A stretch of 64,000 bases of DNA from Nocardia aurantia. GTDB lineage: Bacteria > Actinomycetota > Actinomycetes > Mycobacteriales > Mycobacteriaceae. The notes under the pieces are model-generated. The model saw only the letters and a list, made by a program, of their open reading frames with translations. It did no database searches and had not been told where the DNA came from. Positions 23,995 through 32,521 of this stretch are shown piece by piece. Within the stretch, counting starts at the first letter, position 1. Every line of letters starts with the position of its first letter. The stretch lies in the NCBI RefSeq assembly GCF_009604425.1, contig NZ_WEGI01000012.1:248001-312000 (forward strand), in the 5' to 3' direction. The position numbers and the translations under genes were made by a program.

Positions 23995-24102
23995 GACTCG
24001 ATGCAAGCACTGTGGGGCGCATCCGACAACGAACCACGCGCGAACTGCGCAAACTGCCCAGCACAGCTCCCCGGAACGGGCGCGAACCACGACAATCGTC
24101 CG

Positions 24103-24297
24103 GTGGTGCGTTTCGGATGCTGGCTGACCCTGTTCGGTGTCGGCTTCGTGATCCTGGACGTCACCGGTACCCACCCCGCGGCCCTGTCCTGGGTCGATGA
24201 CCGGCAGCCCGGCCTCGGCGTGGTCTGCACCCTGCTCGGCCTGACGGTGATCGCCGCGGACCTGATCACCGACCGGTTCGACGACGACGAGCATTGA
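24103..24297 (+). CDS. Small two-helix membrane protein
   Basis: A 64-residue protein with two predicted transmembrane helices (CWLTLFGVGFVILDVTG and LGVVCTLLGLTVIAADLITD) joined by a short loop (SWVDDRQPG), ending in an acidic tail DDDEH. No family recognised. GTG 24103 (or 24106) is chosen because GACAAT lies exactly 6 nt upstream, as in other apparently leaderless genes here. Upstream codons in this frame overlap the divergent hydroxylase leader. It ends just before a strong bidirectional terminator. Confidence 0.6.
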   Translation: MVRFGCWLTLFGVGFVILDVTGTHPAALSWVDDRQPGLGVVCTLLGLTVIAADLITDRFDDDEH

Positions 24298-24307
24298 GCC
24301 ACGAAAA

Positions 24308-24338
24308 GGGCCGCCTTCCCGAAAGGGGAAGGCGGCCC
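24308..24338. terminator. Bidirectional Rho-independent terminator after sdhB
   Basis: GGGCCGCCTTCCC (24308-24320) and GGGAAGGCGGCCC (24326-24338) form a perfect 13-bp stem with GAAAG loop. Read leftward it is followed at once by TTTT (24307-24304), and read rightward by TTTT at 24342-24345, so it can end both sdhB and the small membrane gene. Confidence 0.9.
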
Positions 24339-24356
24339 GTGGTTTTCGGCGCCGGA

Positions 24357-25124
24357 TCAGCGGGCGAACAGCAGCGCGCGCTTGACCTCGGTGATCGCCT
24401 TCGTCACCTGGATGCCGCGGGGGCAGGCGTCGGTGCAGTTGAAGGTGGTGCGGCAGCGCCAGACGCCCTCGACGTCGTTGAGGATGTCCAGGCGCTCCTG
24501 AGCGGCCTCGTCGCGGCTGTCGAAGATGAAGCGGTGCGCGTTCACGATCGCGGCCGGGCCGAAATAGCTGCCGTCGTTCCAGTACACCGGGCACGAGGTG
24601 GTGCAGCACGCGCAGAGGATGCACTTGGTGGTGTCGTCGAAGCGGTGCCGGTCGGCCTGGGACTGGATGCGCTCCCGGGTCGGCTCGTTGCCGCTGGTGA
24701 TCAGGTACGGCTTCACCGCGCGGAACGCGTCGAAGAACGGCTCCATGTTCACCACGAGGTCCTTCTCCACGGGCAGGCCGCGGATCGGCTCGACGGACAT
24801 GGTCAGCGGCTTACCGCTCTTCGGGAGCAGATCCTTCATGAGCACCTTGCACGCCAGCCGGTTCACGCCGTTGATGCGCATGGCGTCGGAACCGCAGACG
24901 CCGTGGGCGCAGGAGCGGCGGAAGGTGAGCGTGCCGTCGAGGTAGCTCTTGATGTAGATCAGCACGTTCAGGAAGCGGTCGGTCGGCAGCACCGGCACCT
25001 GGAACGATTCCCAGCGCTCGCCGCGGCCGTCCTCCGGGTTGAACCGGGCGATCTTGACGGTGATCAGGGTGGAACCGTCCGGGACCGGGGCGGCCTTCTG
25101 CGGTGTCTCGGCAACGGCAGTCAT
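24357..25124 (-). CDS. sdhB: Succinate dehydrogenase iron-sulfur subunit SdhB
   Basis: A 255-residue Fe-S subunit of complex II passing electrons from SdhA to the quinone site. Three clusters are visible: 2Fe-2S (RRSCAHGVCGSDAMRING and the later Cys in NRLAC), 4Fe-4S (CILCACCTTSCP) and 3Fe-4S (CRTTFNCTDACPRG). Length is normal. The ATG at 25124 shares one base with the sdhA stop (TGATG), giving tight coupling in sdhCDAB. A strong terminator follows. Confidence 0.97.
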   Translation of the reverse strand: MTAVAETPQKAAPVPDGSTLITVKIARFNPEDGRGERWESFQVPVLPTDRFLNVLIYIKSYLDGTLTFRRSCAHGVCGSDAMRINGVNRLACKVLMKDLLPKSGKPLTMSVEPIRGLPVEKDLVVNMEPFFDAFRAVKPYLITSGNEPTRERIQSQADRHRFDDTTKCILCACCTTSCPVYWNDGSYFGPAAIVNAHRFIFDSRDEAAQERLDILNDVEGVWRCRTTFNCTDACPRGIQVTKAITEVKRALLFAR

Positions 25125-26938
25125 CAGTACTTACGCTCCATCGGCTCGTAACGGGTCTGCACGACCGGCTTGAAGTCGAGCTGGATCTCGGCGAGGAGGT
25201 TCGCCGGGGCGCCGGGCTCGACCTGCTTGTACGCCATGGTGTGGCGCATGAAGTTGACGTCGTCGCGGTTCGGGTAGTCCTCGCGGGCGTGGCCGCCGCG
25301 CGACTCCCGGCGGTTCAGCGCGCCGAACACGGTCACCTCGGCCAGCTCCAGCAGGAAGCCCAGCTCGACGGCCTCGAGCAGATCGCTGTTGTAGCGACGG
25401 CCCTTGTCCTGCACCGTGATCCGGCCGTACCGCTCCTTCAGCGCGTGGATGACGGTCAGCATCTCCTTGAGGCTGTCCTCGGTGCGGAACACGCCCGCCT
25501 TGTCGTCCATCTCGATCTGCATTTCGGCGCGGATGTCGGCGACCCGCTCGTTGCCGTGGTCGGACAGCAGCCCGGCCAGCCAGTTCTGCACCATCCCCGC
25601 CGGATTCTCCGGCAGTTCGGTGAACTCGGCCCGCTCGGCGTACTCGGCGGCGGCGATGCCCGCGCGCCGGCCGAACACGTTGATGTCCAGCAGCGAGTTG
25701 GTGCCGAGCCGGTTGGCGCCGTGCACGGATACGCACGCGCACTCGCCGGCCGCGTACAGGCCGGGGACGACGTCGGTGTTGTTGCGCAGCACCTCGCCGC
25801 GGATGCGGGTCGGGATGCCGCCCATCGCGTAGTGGCAGGTCGGCATGACCGGCACCGGCTCCTTCACCGGGTCCACGCCCAGGTAGGTGCGGGAGAACTC
25901 GGTGATGTCGGGCAGCTTCTCCTCGAGCACGTCCTCCCCGAGGTGCGTCACGTCGATGAGCACGTAGTCCTTGTTCGGGCCCGCGCCGCGGCCCTCGCGG
26001 ACCTCCTGCACCATCGAGCGGGCCACGATGTCGCGCGGCGCCAGATCCTTGATGGTGGGGGCGTAGCGCTCCATGAACCGCTCGCCGGAGGAGTTGCGGA
26101 GGATGCCGCCCTCGCCGCGCACGGCCTCGGAGATGAGGATGCCCAGACCGGCGAGGCCCGTCGGATGGAACTGGTGGAACTCCATGTCCTCCAGCGGCAG
26201 GCCCTTGCGGAACACGATCGCCATGCCGTCGCCGGTCAGCGTGTGCGCGTTGGAGGTGGTCTTGTACATGCGTCCCGAACCGCCGGTGGCGAAGATGATC
26301 GCCTTGGCGTGGAACACGTGCAGATCACCGGTGGCCAGCTCGTACGCGACCACGCCGGTCGCGACCGGGCCGCGATCGGTGTCGGTCAGCATCAGGTCCA
26401 GCACGTAGTACTCGTTGTAGAACTCCACGTCGTGCTTGACGCAGTTCTGGTACAGCGTCTGCAGGATCATGTGGCCGGTGCGGTCGGCGGCGTAGCACGC
26501 GCGGCGGACCGGCGCCTTGCCGTGATCGCGGGTGTGGCCGCCGAACCGCCGCTGGTCGATGCGGCCCTCGGGGGTCCGGTTGAACGGCAGGCCCATCTTC
26601 TCCAGATCGAGCACCGCGTCGATGGCCTCCTTGGCCATGATCTCGGCGGCGTCCTGGTCGACGATGTAGTCACCACCCTTGACCGTGTCGAAGGTGTGCC
26701 ATTCCCAGTTGTCCTCTTCGACGTTGGCCAGCGCGGCGCACATGCCGCCCTGGGCCGCGCCGGTGTGGCTGCGGGTCGGGTACAGCTTGGTGAGCACGGC
26801 GGTCCGCACCCGGGGGCCGGCCTCGATCGCCGCGCGCATGCCCGCACCACCGGCGCCGACGATCACCACGTCGTACCGGTGTTCCTGGACGGGACGAGAC
26901 CCACCGGTTTCGATGGTTCCTTCGCTTCGCTCGCTCAT
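25124..26938 (-). CDS. sdhA: Succinate dehydrogenase flavoprotein subunit SdhA
   Basis: A 604-residue flavoprotein oxidising succinate to fumarate. The dinucleotide-binding motif is VVIVGAGGAGMRAA, the covalent FAD attachment His is in TRSHTGAAQGG, and the active-site segments HQFHPTGLAGLGILISEAVRGEGG and RDIVARSM are intact, with the C-terminal helical domain ending in RYEPMERKY. ATG 26938 follows AGGAG with a longish 12-nt gap. It lies 15 bp after sdhD and overlaps sdhB by one base. Confidence 0.97.
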   Translation of the reverse strand: MSERSEGTIETGGSRPVQEHRYDVVIVGAGGAGMRAAIEAGPRVRTAVLTKLYPTRSHTGAAQGGMCAALANVEEDNWEWHTFDTVKGGDYIVDQDAAEIMAKEAIDAVLDLEKMGLPFNRTPEGRIDQRRFGGHTRDHGKAPVRRACYAADRTGHMILQTLYQNCVKHDVEFYNEYYVLDLMLTDTDRGPVATGVVAYELATGDLHVFHAKAIIFATGGSGRMYKTTSNAHTLTGDGMAIVFRKGLPLEDMEFHQFHPTGLAGLGILISEAVRGEGGILRNSSGERFMERYAPTIKDLAPRDIVARSMVQEVREGRGAGPNKDYVLIDVTHLGEDVLEEKLPDITEFSRTYLGVDPVKEPVPVMPTCHYAMGGIPTRIRGEVLRNNTDVVPGLYAAGECACVSVHGANRLGTNSLLDINVFGRRAGIAAAEYAERAEFTELPENPAGMVQNWLAGLLSDHGNERVADIRAEMQIEMDDKAGVFRTEDSLKEMLTVIHALKERYGRITVQDKGRRYNSDLLEAVELGFLLELAEVTVFGALNRRESRGGHAREDYPNRDDVNFMRHTMAYKQVEPGAPANLLAEIQLDFKPVVQTRYEPMERKY

Positions 26939-26953
26939 CGCGGTGGCCTGCTC

Positions 26954-27385
26954 CTAGCTGATGTTGGGGTCGAAGGTGAAGATGACGTAGCTGCCCACGC
27001 CCATGATCAGGATCATGGCGACGGCCAGCAGCGCCTTCAGCCAGAACCGGGTCTGGTCCTTGCGGGCGTAGTCGTCGATGACCGTGCGCAGGCCGTTGCC
27101 GCCGTGCAGCTGGGCCAGCCACAGCATGGTCAGATCCCAGAACTGCCAGAACGGGCTGGCCCAGCGGCCGGCCACGAAGCCGAAGTTGATCCGCTTCACG
27201 CCGCCGTCGAGCATCAGCATGATCGTCATGTGGCCGAAGACCAGCACGATCAGCAGCAGGCCGGAGAAGCGCATGAACAGCCACGCGTACTTCTCGAAGT
27301 TGTTGCCCGAGACGCGGCGGGGAGCGCGCGGGGAATCCAGGCTGGCGGGCCGATCGTAGGACTTGCCGAGAACAGGTGCAGTCAT
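26954..27385 (-). CDS. sdhD: Succinate dehydrogenase membrane anchor SdhD
   Basis: A 143-residue hydrophobic anchor with three transmembrane helices (FMRFSGLLLIVLVFGHMTIML, WDLTMLWLAQLHGGNGLRTVI, FWLKALLAVAMILIMGVGSYV). Together with SdhC it would bind haem b and ubiquinone or menaquinone; His residues in VFGHMT and LHGGNG are candidate ligands. It begins 1 bp after the sdhC stop. The N-terminal 30 residues are hydrophilic with Pro/Arg, as in mycobacterial SdhD. Confidence 0.92.
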   Translation of the reverse strand: MTAPVLGKSYDRPASLDSPRAPRRVSGNNFEKYAWLFMRFSGLLLIVLVFGHMTIMLMLDGGVKRINFGFVAGRWASPFWQFWDLTMLWLAQLHGGNGLRTVIDDYARKDQTRFWLKALLAVAMILIMGVGSYVIFTFDPNIS

Positions 27386-27386
27386 G

Positions 27387-27785
27387 TCAGTGCTCCGTCA
27401 GCAGGTAGAAGAACTGCCGGCCGACGCCGGCCGCCGCGACCAGGACCCAGACCGTCAGGACGATCCACAGCATCAGCCGCTGGTACTTGACACCCTTCGA
27501 CCAGAAGTCGACCAGGATCAGCCGCAGGCCGTTGAGCGCGTGGAACAGCACGCACACGACCAGGCCCATCTCGAGCAGCGCGACGATCGGGTTCTTGTAC
27601 GTTTCGATCGCCCGGTTGTAGGTGTCCGGGCTCACCCGTACCAGCGCGGTGTCGAGCACGTGGACGAACAGGAAGAAGAAGATCGCCACGCCGGTGATGC
27701 GGTGCAGCGCCCAGGACCACATGCCCGGGTCGCCGCGGTACAGGGACTTCCGCTTCGGCCTCGCCGGAGCTTCGATGGTCGTCAT
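27387..27785 (-). CDS. sdhC: Succinate dehydrogenase cytochrome b556 subunit SdhC
   Basis: A 132-residue membrane subunit with three helices. WSWALHRITGVAIFFFLFVHVLDTALVRVSPDTYN is the SdhC signature (the HRxTG Arg/His at the quinone site and the haem-ligand His in FVHVLD); the others are IVALLEMGLVVCVLFHALNGLRLILVDFW and LMLWIVLTVWVLVAAAGVG. ATG 27785 with GGAGG about 11 nt upstream is chosen over an upstream ATG that would add translation of the 9-bp repeats. First gene of sdhCDAB; its 398-bp upstream region separates it from cdd. Confidence 0.92.
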   Translation of the reverse strand: MTTIEAPARPKRKSLYRGDPGMWSWALHRITGVAIFFFLFVHVLDTALVRVSPDTYNRAIETYKNPIVALLEMGLVVCVLFHALNGLRLILVDFWSKGVKYQRLMLWIVLTVWVLVAAAGVGRQFFYLLTEH

Positions 27786-27890
27786 AGAGTGCGGTGCCTC
27801 CAACGTCGTCGATGGACACGCCGGCGAGCCGGCTAGTCGGATGCGGTCGCAGATTTCGGCGCGCGGGCTCCGCGATCCCGCTACCCTGAG

Positions 27891-27935
27891 GAACACGGAG
27901 ATCACGGTGAACACGGTGAACACGGTGAACACCAG
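27891..27935. repeat. Five 9-bp repeats in the sdhC-cdd intergenic region
   Basis: Copies read GAACACGGA, GATCACGGT, GAACACGGT, GAACACGGT, GAACACCAG. They lie about 105-150 bp upstream of the sdhC start on the other strand, in the expected promoter region, and could bind a regulator cooperatively or be a neutral VNTR. The rest of 27786-28184 holds no gene. Confidence 0.7.
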
Positions 27936-28100
27936 TGCTAGCGGTTCCGGAGAACACCAGTTCGTAGCCGGAGCCTCGACCCGGGTGGCCTGAGTGCCGG
28001 ACGGCCGCCGGGAACCTGGACCGATCTGTCGAGAACTCTAATCCTCGGCGTTTCACGGAACTAATTCGGCGTACCTGTCGTTATGTCGTAATCAGGCGAG

Positions 28101-28119
28101 TTAGGTTTGCCTTGCCTGG
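28101..28119. promoter_or_regulatory. IdeR/DtxR-like iron-box candidate
   Basis: TTAGGTTTGCCTTGCCTGG keeps TTAGG, the central G.CT and CCT of the 19-bp IdeR consensus but departs at the right end. It lies 66 bp upstream of cdd and 316 bp upstream of sdhC, whose operon encodes Fe-S and haem proteins. Confidence 0.3.
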
Positions 28120-28184
28120 CAACCGCACCGGCGTGAAACGGGCTCCCCATCGCTACTCGAGACAGGTCCACGCGGAGGTCCGAT

Positions 28185-28586
28185 ATGTCCGAAATCGACT
28201 GGAATACCTTGCGCCGCAACGCATCCGAAATCATGCGCAATGCCTATGCGCCCTACTCCAGGTTTCCGGTCGGCGCGGCGGGCGTCACTGCCACGGGACG
28301 AATTGTGGCCGGTTGCAATGTGGAAAATATCTCATACGGACTGGGCCTCTGTGCCGAATGTGTACTCATCGGTAACCTCCACGCGACCGGAGGCGGGCGT
28401 TTGCTGGCGGTTGCCGTATGCGATTCCCGCGGCGAAATTCTGATGCCGTGCGGACGTTGCCGGCAGCTGCTCCACGAGCACGGCGGCGGGGATCTGCTCG
28501 TCGATCACAAGCGCGGCCCGCGGCCCCTGCGGGAACTGCTGCCGGACGCCTTCGGGCCCGACGATCTGGCGGCCGGGCAGCAATAG
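28185..28586 (+). CDS. cdd: Cytidine deaminase
   Basis: A 133-residue zinc-dependent deaminase converting cytidine and deoxycytidine to uridine and deoxyuridine for salvage. The zinc site is complete: NISYGLGLCAECVLIGN (Cys-Ala-Glu-Cys, with the catalytic Glu preceding the second Cys) and LMPCGRCRQLLHE (PCxxC). MRNAYAPYSRFPVGAAG is the substrate motif. Tetrameric short type. ATG 28185 follows GGAGGTCC. It heads the cdd-deoA-add salvage run, though 118 bp separate it from deoA. Confidence 0.95.
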   Translation: MSEIDWNTLRRNASEIMRNAYAPYSRFPVGAAGVTATGRIVAGCNVENISYGLGLCAECVLIGNLHATGGGRLLAVAVCDSRGEILMPCGRCRQLLHEHGGGDLLVDHKRGPRPLRELLPDAFGPDDLAAGQQ

Positions 28587-28704
28587 CCGGAAGGCATCGC
28601 CGGGTGGCGGGAAACCGACGTGTCGGTCGGCGATTCTCCTGGAACGAGTGCGCGAGTGCGACCGACGGCTGCGCGGTGCATGCCGTTCTGCAAGGGTGGT
28701 GCGC

Positions 28705-29997
28705 ATGGCGAGCGAGCAATCGGCGACGGCGGTCATCACGGCCAAACGTGACGGCGGTGAGCTGTCCGATGCGCAGATCGATTGGGTGATCGACGCGTAC
28801 ACCCGCGGCACGGTCGCCGACGAGCAGATGGCGGCGCTGGCGATGGCCATCGTGTGGCGCGGGATGACCCGCCGGGAGATCGCGCGCTGGACCGCCGCGA
28901 TGATCGCCTCGGGGCAGCGGATGTCCTTCCCGGAGTTGAACCGGCCCACCGTGGACAAGCACTCCACCGGCGGCGTCGGCGACAAGATCACGCTGCCGCT
29001 GGCCCCGCTGGTCGCCGCGTGCGGGGCGGCGGTGCCTCAGCTGTCCGGCCGGGGCCTGGGCCACACCGGCGGCACCCTGGACAAGCTGGAGTCGATTCCG
29101 GGCTGGCAGGCCGATCTCGCGCCGGACCGGATGCGGGAGATCCTCGCCGATCCGGCGATCGGCGCGGTGGTCTGCGCGGCCGGGGCGGATCTGGCCCCCG
29201 CCGACAAGCGCTTGTACGCCCTGCGCGACGTCACCGGCACCGTCGAGTCCATCCCGCTGATCGCCAGTTCCATCATGAGCAAGAAGATCGCCGAGGGCAC
29301 CTCGGCCCTGGTCCTCGACGTCAAGGTGGGCAGCGGCGCCTTCATGAAGGATCTCGACTCCGCCCGCGAGTTGGCCGCCACGATGGTCGAATTGGGCGCC
29401 GACTCCGGGGTCCGCACCGTCGCGCTGCTCACCGCGATGGACGCCCCGCTGGGCCGCGCGGTCGGCAACGCCCTGGAGGTGGCCGAGTCGGTCGAGGTCC
29501 TGGCCGGCGACGGCCCGGCCGACGTCGTCGAGCTGACCCTCGCGCTGGCCCGGGAGATGTTGGCGCAGGCCGGAATTCACGATGTCGACCCGGCGGACGC
29601 GCTCGCCGACGGCCGGGCCATGGATCGCTGGCGGGCCATGGTCCGGGCCCAGGGCGGCGAGCCCGACGCGGCCCTGCCCACCGCGCGCCTGCGCGAACAG
29701 ATCTCGGCGCCGCGGGCCGGGATCGTGGCCCGGGTCGACGCGCTGCGGGTCGGCCGGGCGGCGTGGCTGCTCGGCGCGGGCCGGGCGCGGCAGGGCGACG
29801 CGATCGACCACGCCGCGGGGATCGAGGTGCACGTGCGGCCCGGCGACCGCGTCGCGGCGGGTCAACCGCTCTACACCCTGCACGCCGACCGGCCGGAACT
29901 CGTCGGCGACGCCTGTGAGGTGCTGCACGCGTCGTACACGATCGGCGAGGCCGAGGTCACCCCCTCGCCGCTGGTGCTGGACCGAATCTCGAGATGA
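28705..29997 (+). CDS. deoA: Thymidine phosphorylase
   Basis: A 430-residue pyrimidine-nucleoside phosphorylase cleaving thymidine with phosphate to thymine and 2-deoxyribose 1-phosphate. The family signature SGRGLGHTGGTLDKLESIPG is exact; KHSTGGVGDKITLPLAPLVAA binds phosphate and VLDVKVGSGAFMKD lies near the nucleoside. The C-terminal barrel-sandwich domain (GIEVHVRPGDRVAAGQPLYTLHAD) is complete. ATG 28705 is chosen; GTG 28699 or 28696 just upstream are alternatives. Product sugar phosphate could be handled by a phosphopentomutase activity such as the pmm product nearby. Confidence 0.95.
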   Translation: MASEQSATAVITAKRDGGELSDAQIDWVIDAYTRGTVADEQMAALAMAIVWRGMTRREIARWTAAMIASGQRMSFPELNRPTVDKHSTGGVGDKITLPLAPLVAACGAAVPQLSGRGLGHTGGTLDKLESIPGWQADLAPDRMREILADPAIGAVVCAAGADLAPADKRLYALRDVTGTVESIPLIASSIMSKKIAEGTSALVLDVKVGSGAFMKDLDSARELAATMVELGADSGVRTVALLTAMDAPLGRAVGNALEVAESVEVLAGDGPADVVELTLALAREMLAQAGIHDVDPADALADGRAMDRWRAMVRAQGGEPDAALPTARLREQISAPRAGIVARVDALRVGRAAWLLGAGRARQGDAIDHAAGIEVHVRPGDRVAAGQPLYTLHADRPELVGDACEVLHASYTIGEAEVTPSPLVLDRISR

Positions 29998-30080
29998 CCG
30001 CGCCGGACACGGCGAGCGACGACATGCCGTCGAGAGGATGGACACACGGAAAGTTGCCTGCGCACCCGCGTCGATGCGGC

Positions 30081-30086
30081 TAGCGT
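30081..30086 (+). promoter_or_regulatory. Leaderless -10 element of add
   Basis: TAGCGT followed by 6 nt (CAATAC) and ATG 30093. No ribosome site. Confidence 0.65.
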
Positions 30087-30092
30087 CAATAC

Positions 30093-31232
30093 ATGACTGG
30101 ACCGACGCCTCTGACTCTCGCCTCGATCCGCCGGGCGCCCAAGGCGGTGCTGCACGACCATCTCGACGGGGGACTGCGACCCGCCACGGTGCTCGAGTTG
30201 GCCGCCGGCTGCGGCTACGATCAGCTACCGGCCACCGATGCCGACGCGCTCGGCCGCTGGTTCCGCGACGCCGCCGACAGCGGCTCGCTGGAGCGATATC
30301 TGGAAACCTTCGCCCACACCGTCGCGGTGATGCAGACCCCCGAGGGCCTGCGCCGGGTGGCTCGCGAGGCCGCCGAGGATCTGGCCGCCGACGGCGTGGT
30401 CTACGCGGAGGTGCGGTTCGCGCCCGAACAGCACCTGGAGCGCGGGCTCACCCTCGACGAGGTGGTCGAACACACCCTCGCCGGATTCCGGGAAGGTGAG
30501 GAGATCGCGGCCGCGGCCGGGAATCCGATCCGGATGACCTGCCTGCTGACCGCCATGCGGCATGCCGCGCGCTCACTGGAGATCGCGGAATTGGCGGTGC
30601 GGTTCCGCCCGCGCGGCGTGGGCGGTTTCGACATCGCCGGCGCCGAGGCCGGTTATCCGCCCACCCGGCACCTCGACGCGTTCGAGTACATGCGAGCCAA
30701 CAACGCGCACTTCACCATTCACGCCGGCGAGGCGTTCGGGCTGCCCTCGATCCACGAGGCGCTGGCGTTCTGCGGCTGCGATCGGCTCGGGCACGGGGTG
30801 CGGATCACCGACGACATCTTCGACGGCGCGGCCGCGGCGGCGACTCCCGCGCCGGAGGGCACCACCGTGCCCGACCACAGCGGGCTGCGCCTCGGCTTGG
30901 TCGCCAATTACGTTCGGGACAAACGGATTCCGCTGGAACTGTGCCCGTCGTCCAATGTGCAGACCGGCGCGGTGCCGTCGTTGGACAAGCACCCGTTCGA
31001 CCTGCTGGCCCGGTTGCGGTTCCGGGTCACCGTCAACACCGACAACCGGTTGATGAGCGATACAGACATGAGCCGCGAGATGCTCAAGCTGGTCGAGACC
31101 TTCGGCTACGGCTGGAGCGATCTGGAGCGATTCACCATCAACGCGATGAAGTCCGCCTTCATCCCGTTCCCGGACCGGCTGCGCCTCATCGACGAGGTGA
31201 TCAAGCCCGGCTACGCTGTGCTGATCGGCTGA
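30093..31232 (+). CDS. add: Adenosine deaminase
   Basis: A 379-residue TIM-barrel zinc amidohydrolase deaminating adenosine and deoxyadenosine to inosine forms. Visible: HDHLDGGLRP (two zinc His), FTIHAGEAFG (catalytic His and Glu), RLGHGVRI (His) and the strand-8 segment VTVNTDNRLMSDTDMSREM, where the Asp residue binds zinc. NTDN is the usual actinobacterial form of NTDDP. Full length. ATG 30093 appears leaderless. Inosine produced would feed the purine nucleoside phosphorylase at 39276-40055. Confidence 0.95.
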   Translation: MTGPTPLTLASIRRAPKAVLHDHLDGGLRPATVLELAAGCGYDQLPATDADALGRWFRDAADSGSLERYLETFAHTVAVMQTPEGLRRVAREAAEDLAADGVVYAEVRFAPEQHLERGLTLDEVVEHTLAGFREGEEIAAAAGNPIRMTCLLTAMRHAARSLEIAELAVRFRPRGVGGFDIAGAEAGYPPTRHLDAFEYMRANNAHFTIHAGEAFGLPSIHEALAFCGCDRLGHGVRITDDIFDGAAAAATPAPEGTTVPDHSGLRLGLVANYVRDKRIPLELCPSSNVQTGAVPSLDKHPFDLLARLRFRVTVNTDNRLMSDTDMSREMLKLVETFGYGWSDLERFTINAMKSAFIPFPDRLRLIDEVIKPGYAVLIG

Positions 31233-31243
31233 ACCGGCGGGGC

Positions 31244-32488
31244 TCAGCTCTTCTGCAGCCGGGCCTCGAACGCCTGCTCCAGGGCCCGCCAGCCGGCCGC
31301 CTCGGCGGTGAACGGCGGGCTCGGGGCCATCCGGTTCGGGTCCGGCTCCAGCAGGTACGACACGTACCAGCCCAGCGGGGTGGACTTGGCCAGCGCCTGC
31401 TCGACCCCGTCGTCGCCGGCGTAATCGGCTGCGTCGGTGAGCAATTCGACCGCGAGGTCGAGCTGGTCGACATCCACCTGCCGCGGGCCGACGGCCAGAT
31501 CGTCGGCGAGGCCGGGCAGTACGTAGACGTTCTCCTCGGTGACCTCGACCTCCAGCGAACCGTCGGTGGCGGCGGTGCGCACCTCCTCGAAGGTGCTCAC
31601 CCGGGCCAGGTCGTGGTCGTGGTCGTCGGCGAGGTAGCGGGCCAGGGCGCGCTCGGACGAGAAGATCGTGATGTTGCCCTCGCTGCCCAGGAACACCGGT
31701 TCGTCGTCCAGATAGCAGCGCAAGGTGAACCAGGTGCCGTCGGAGGTGATGATCTTCACCGGGTCGATGCCGACGAGGTTCCAGAAGGTCTCCTCTTCCT
31801 CCTCGTCCTCGGCATCCAGGTCGACCTGTTCGAACTCGTTGTCGTCCTCGGATTCCGCGACATCCTCGGCGTCGACGATGTTCTCCTCGGCGGCCAGCAA
31901 CTCGGCCTCGGCGACGGCGACGGCCGCGGCGTCCACCTCCGGCGTCTGCACGACCGAGTCGATGGCGTCGATGACCTGGTCCCAGTCCTTGGCGATGGCC
32001 GCGCCGATCTGGTCCCACAGCTCCTGGCCCTCACGGCCGACGAAGGCGTTCACACCCGCCGGCAGCGCGCCGAGCACGGGATGCGAACCGAAGAACTTCG
32101 TCACCACCTCGAGCTCGCACACCTCGCCGATGGTCCGGACCATGTCGAGCGTCTCCTCGAGCTCGGCGATGGTCTCCGGATCCGGGTCGCCCGCCGCGAG
32201 CTCCGGCGCGCCGACCAGATCGAAGGCGTACTGCTCCTCCGGTTCCAGCTCCGCGGCGGACAATCCGGCCACGACCTTCCAGGCCGGATGGTCGATCAGA
32301 TCGTTGTCGTCGCTGGTGCGGATGAACGCGGCGAGCTCCGCGACCGACTCGAATCCGTAGAGCGCGTCCTCGTGTCCGAGGAATGCCTCCCACTCGTCGT
32401 CACCGTCCCGCCAGCGCGGTGCCCACAGGGTGACGAGGTCGCCATCGGTCAGGCCGAGCTCGATCGGGACGATGTCTCCAGAAGCCAT
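31244..32488 (-). CDS. Highly acidic conserved protein (Rv3311-like)
   Basis: A 414-residue cytoplasmic protein rich in Glu, Asp and Ala, with no signal peptide or membrane segment. It appears to be two related halves (WEAFLGHEDALYGFESVAELAAFIRTSDDNDL early, and EPVFLGSEGNITIFSSERALARYLADDHDHDL late) linked by an extremely acidic stretch (DLDAEDEEEEETFW). This matches the conserved mycolata protein at the Rv3311 position, sometimes labelled primosomal protein with little support. Function unknown. ATG 32488; TAGGCT lies 7 nt upstream on the same strand, so the transcript may be leaderless. It ends 12 bp from the convergent add stop. Confidence 0.75.
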   Translation of the reverse strand: MASGDIVPIELGLTDGDLVTLWAPRWRDGDDEWEAFLGHEDALYGFESVAELAAFIRTSDDNDLIDHPAWKVVAGLSAAELEPEEQYAFDLVGAPELAAGDPDPETIAELEETLDMVRTIGEVCELEVVTKFFGSHPVLGALPAGVNAFVGREGQELWDQIGAAIAKDWDQVIDAIDSVVQTPEVDAAAVAVAEAELLAAEENIVDAEDVAESEDDNEFEQVDLDAEDEEEEETFWNLVGIDPVKIITSDGTWFTLRCYLDDEPVFLGSEGNITIFSSERALARYLADDHDHDLARVSTFEEVRTAATDGSLEVEVTEENVYVLPGLADDLAVGPRQVDVDQLDLAVELLTDAADYAGDDGVEQALAKSTPLGWYVSYLLEPDPNRMAPSPPFTAEAAGWRALEQAFEARLQKS

Positions 32489-32521
32489 GACCGGAAGCCT
32501 ATCGAGCCGTCGTCTGCGGCA

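Noticed and set aside
28425..28789. Alternative plus-strand frame over the cdd-deoA junction
   Set aside because: Arg/Ala-rich shadow frame across two well-supported genes.
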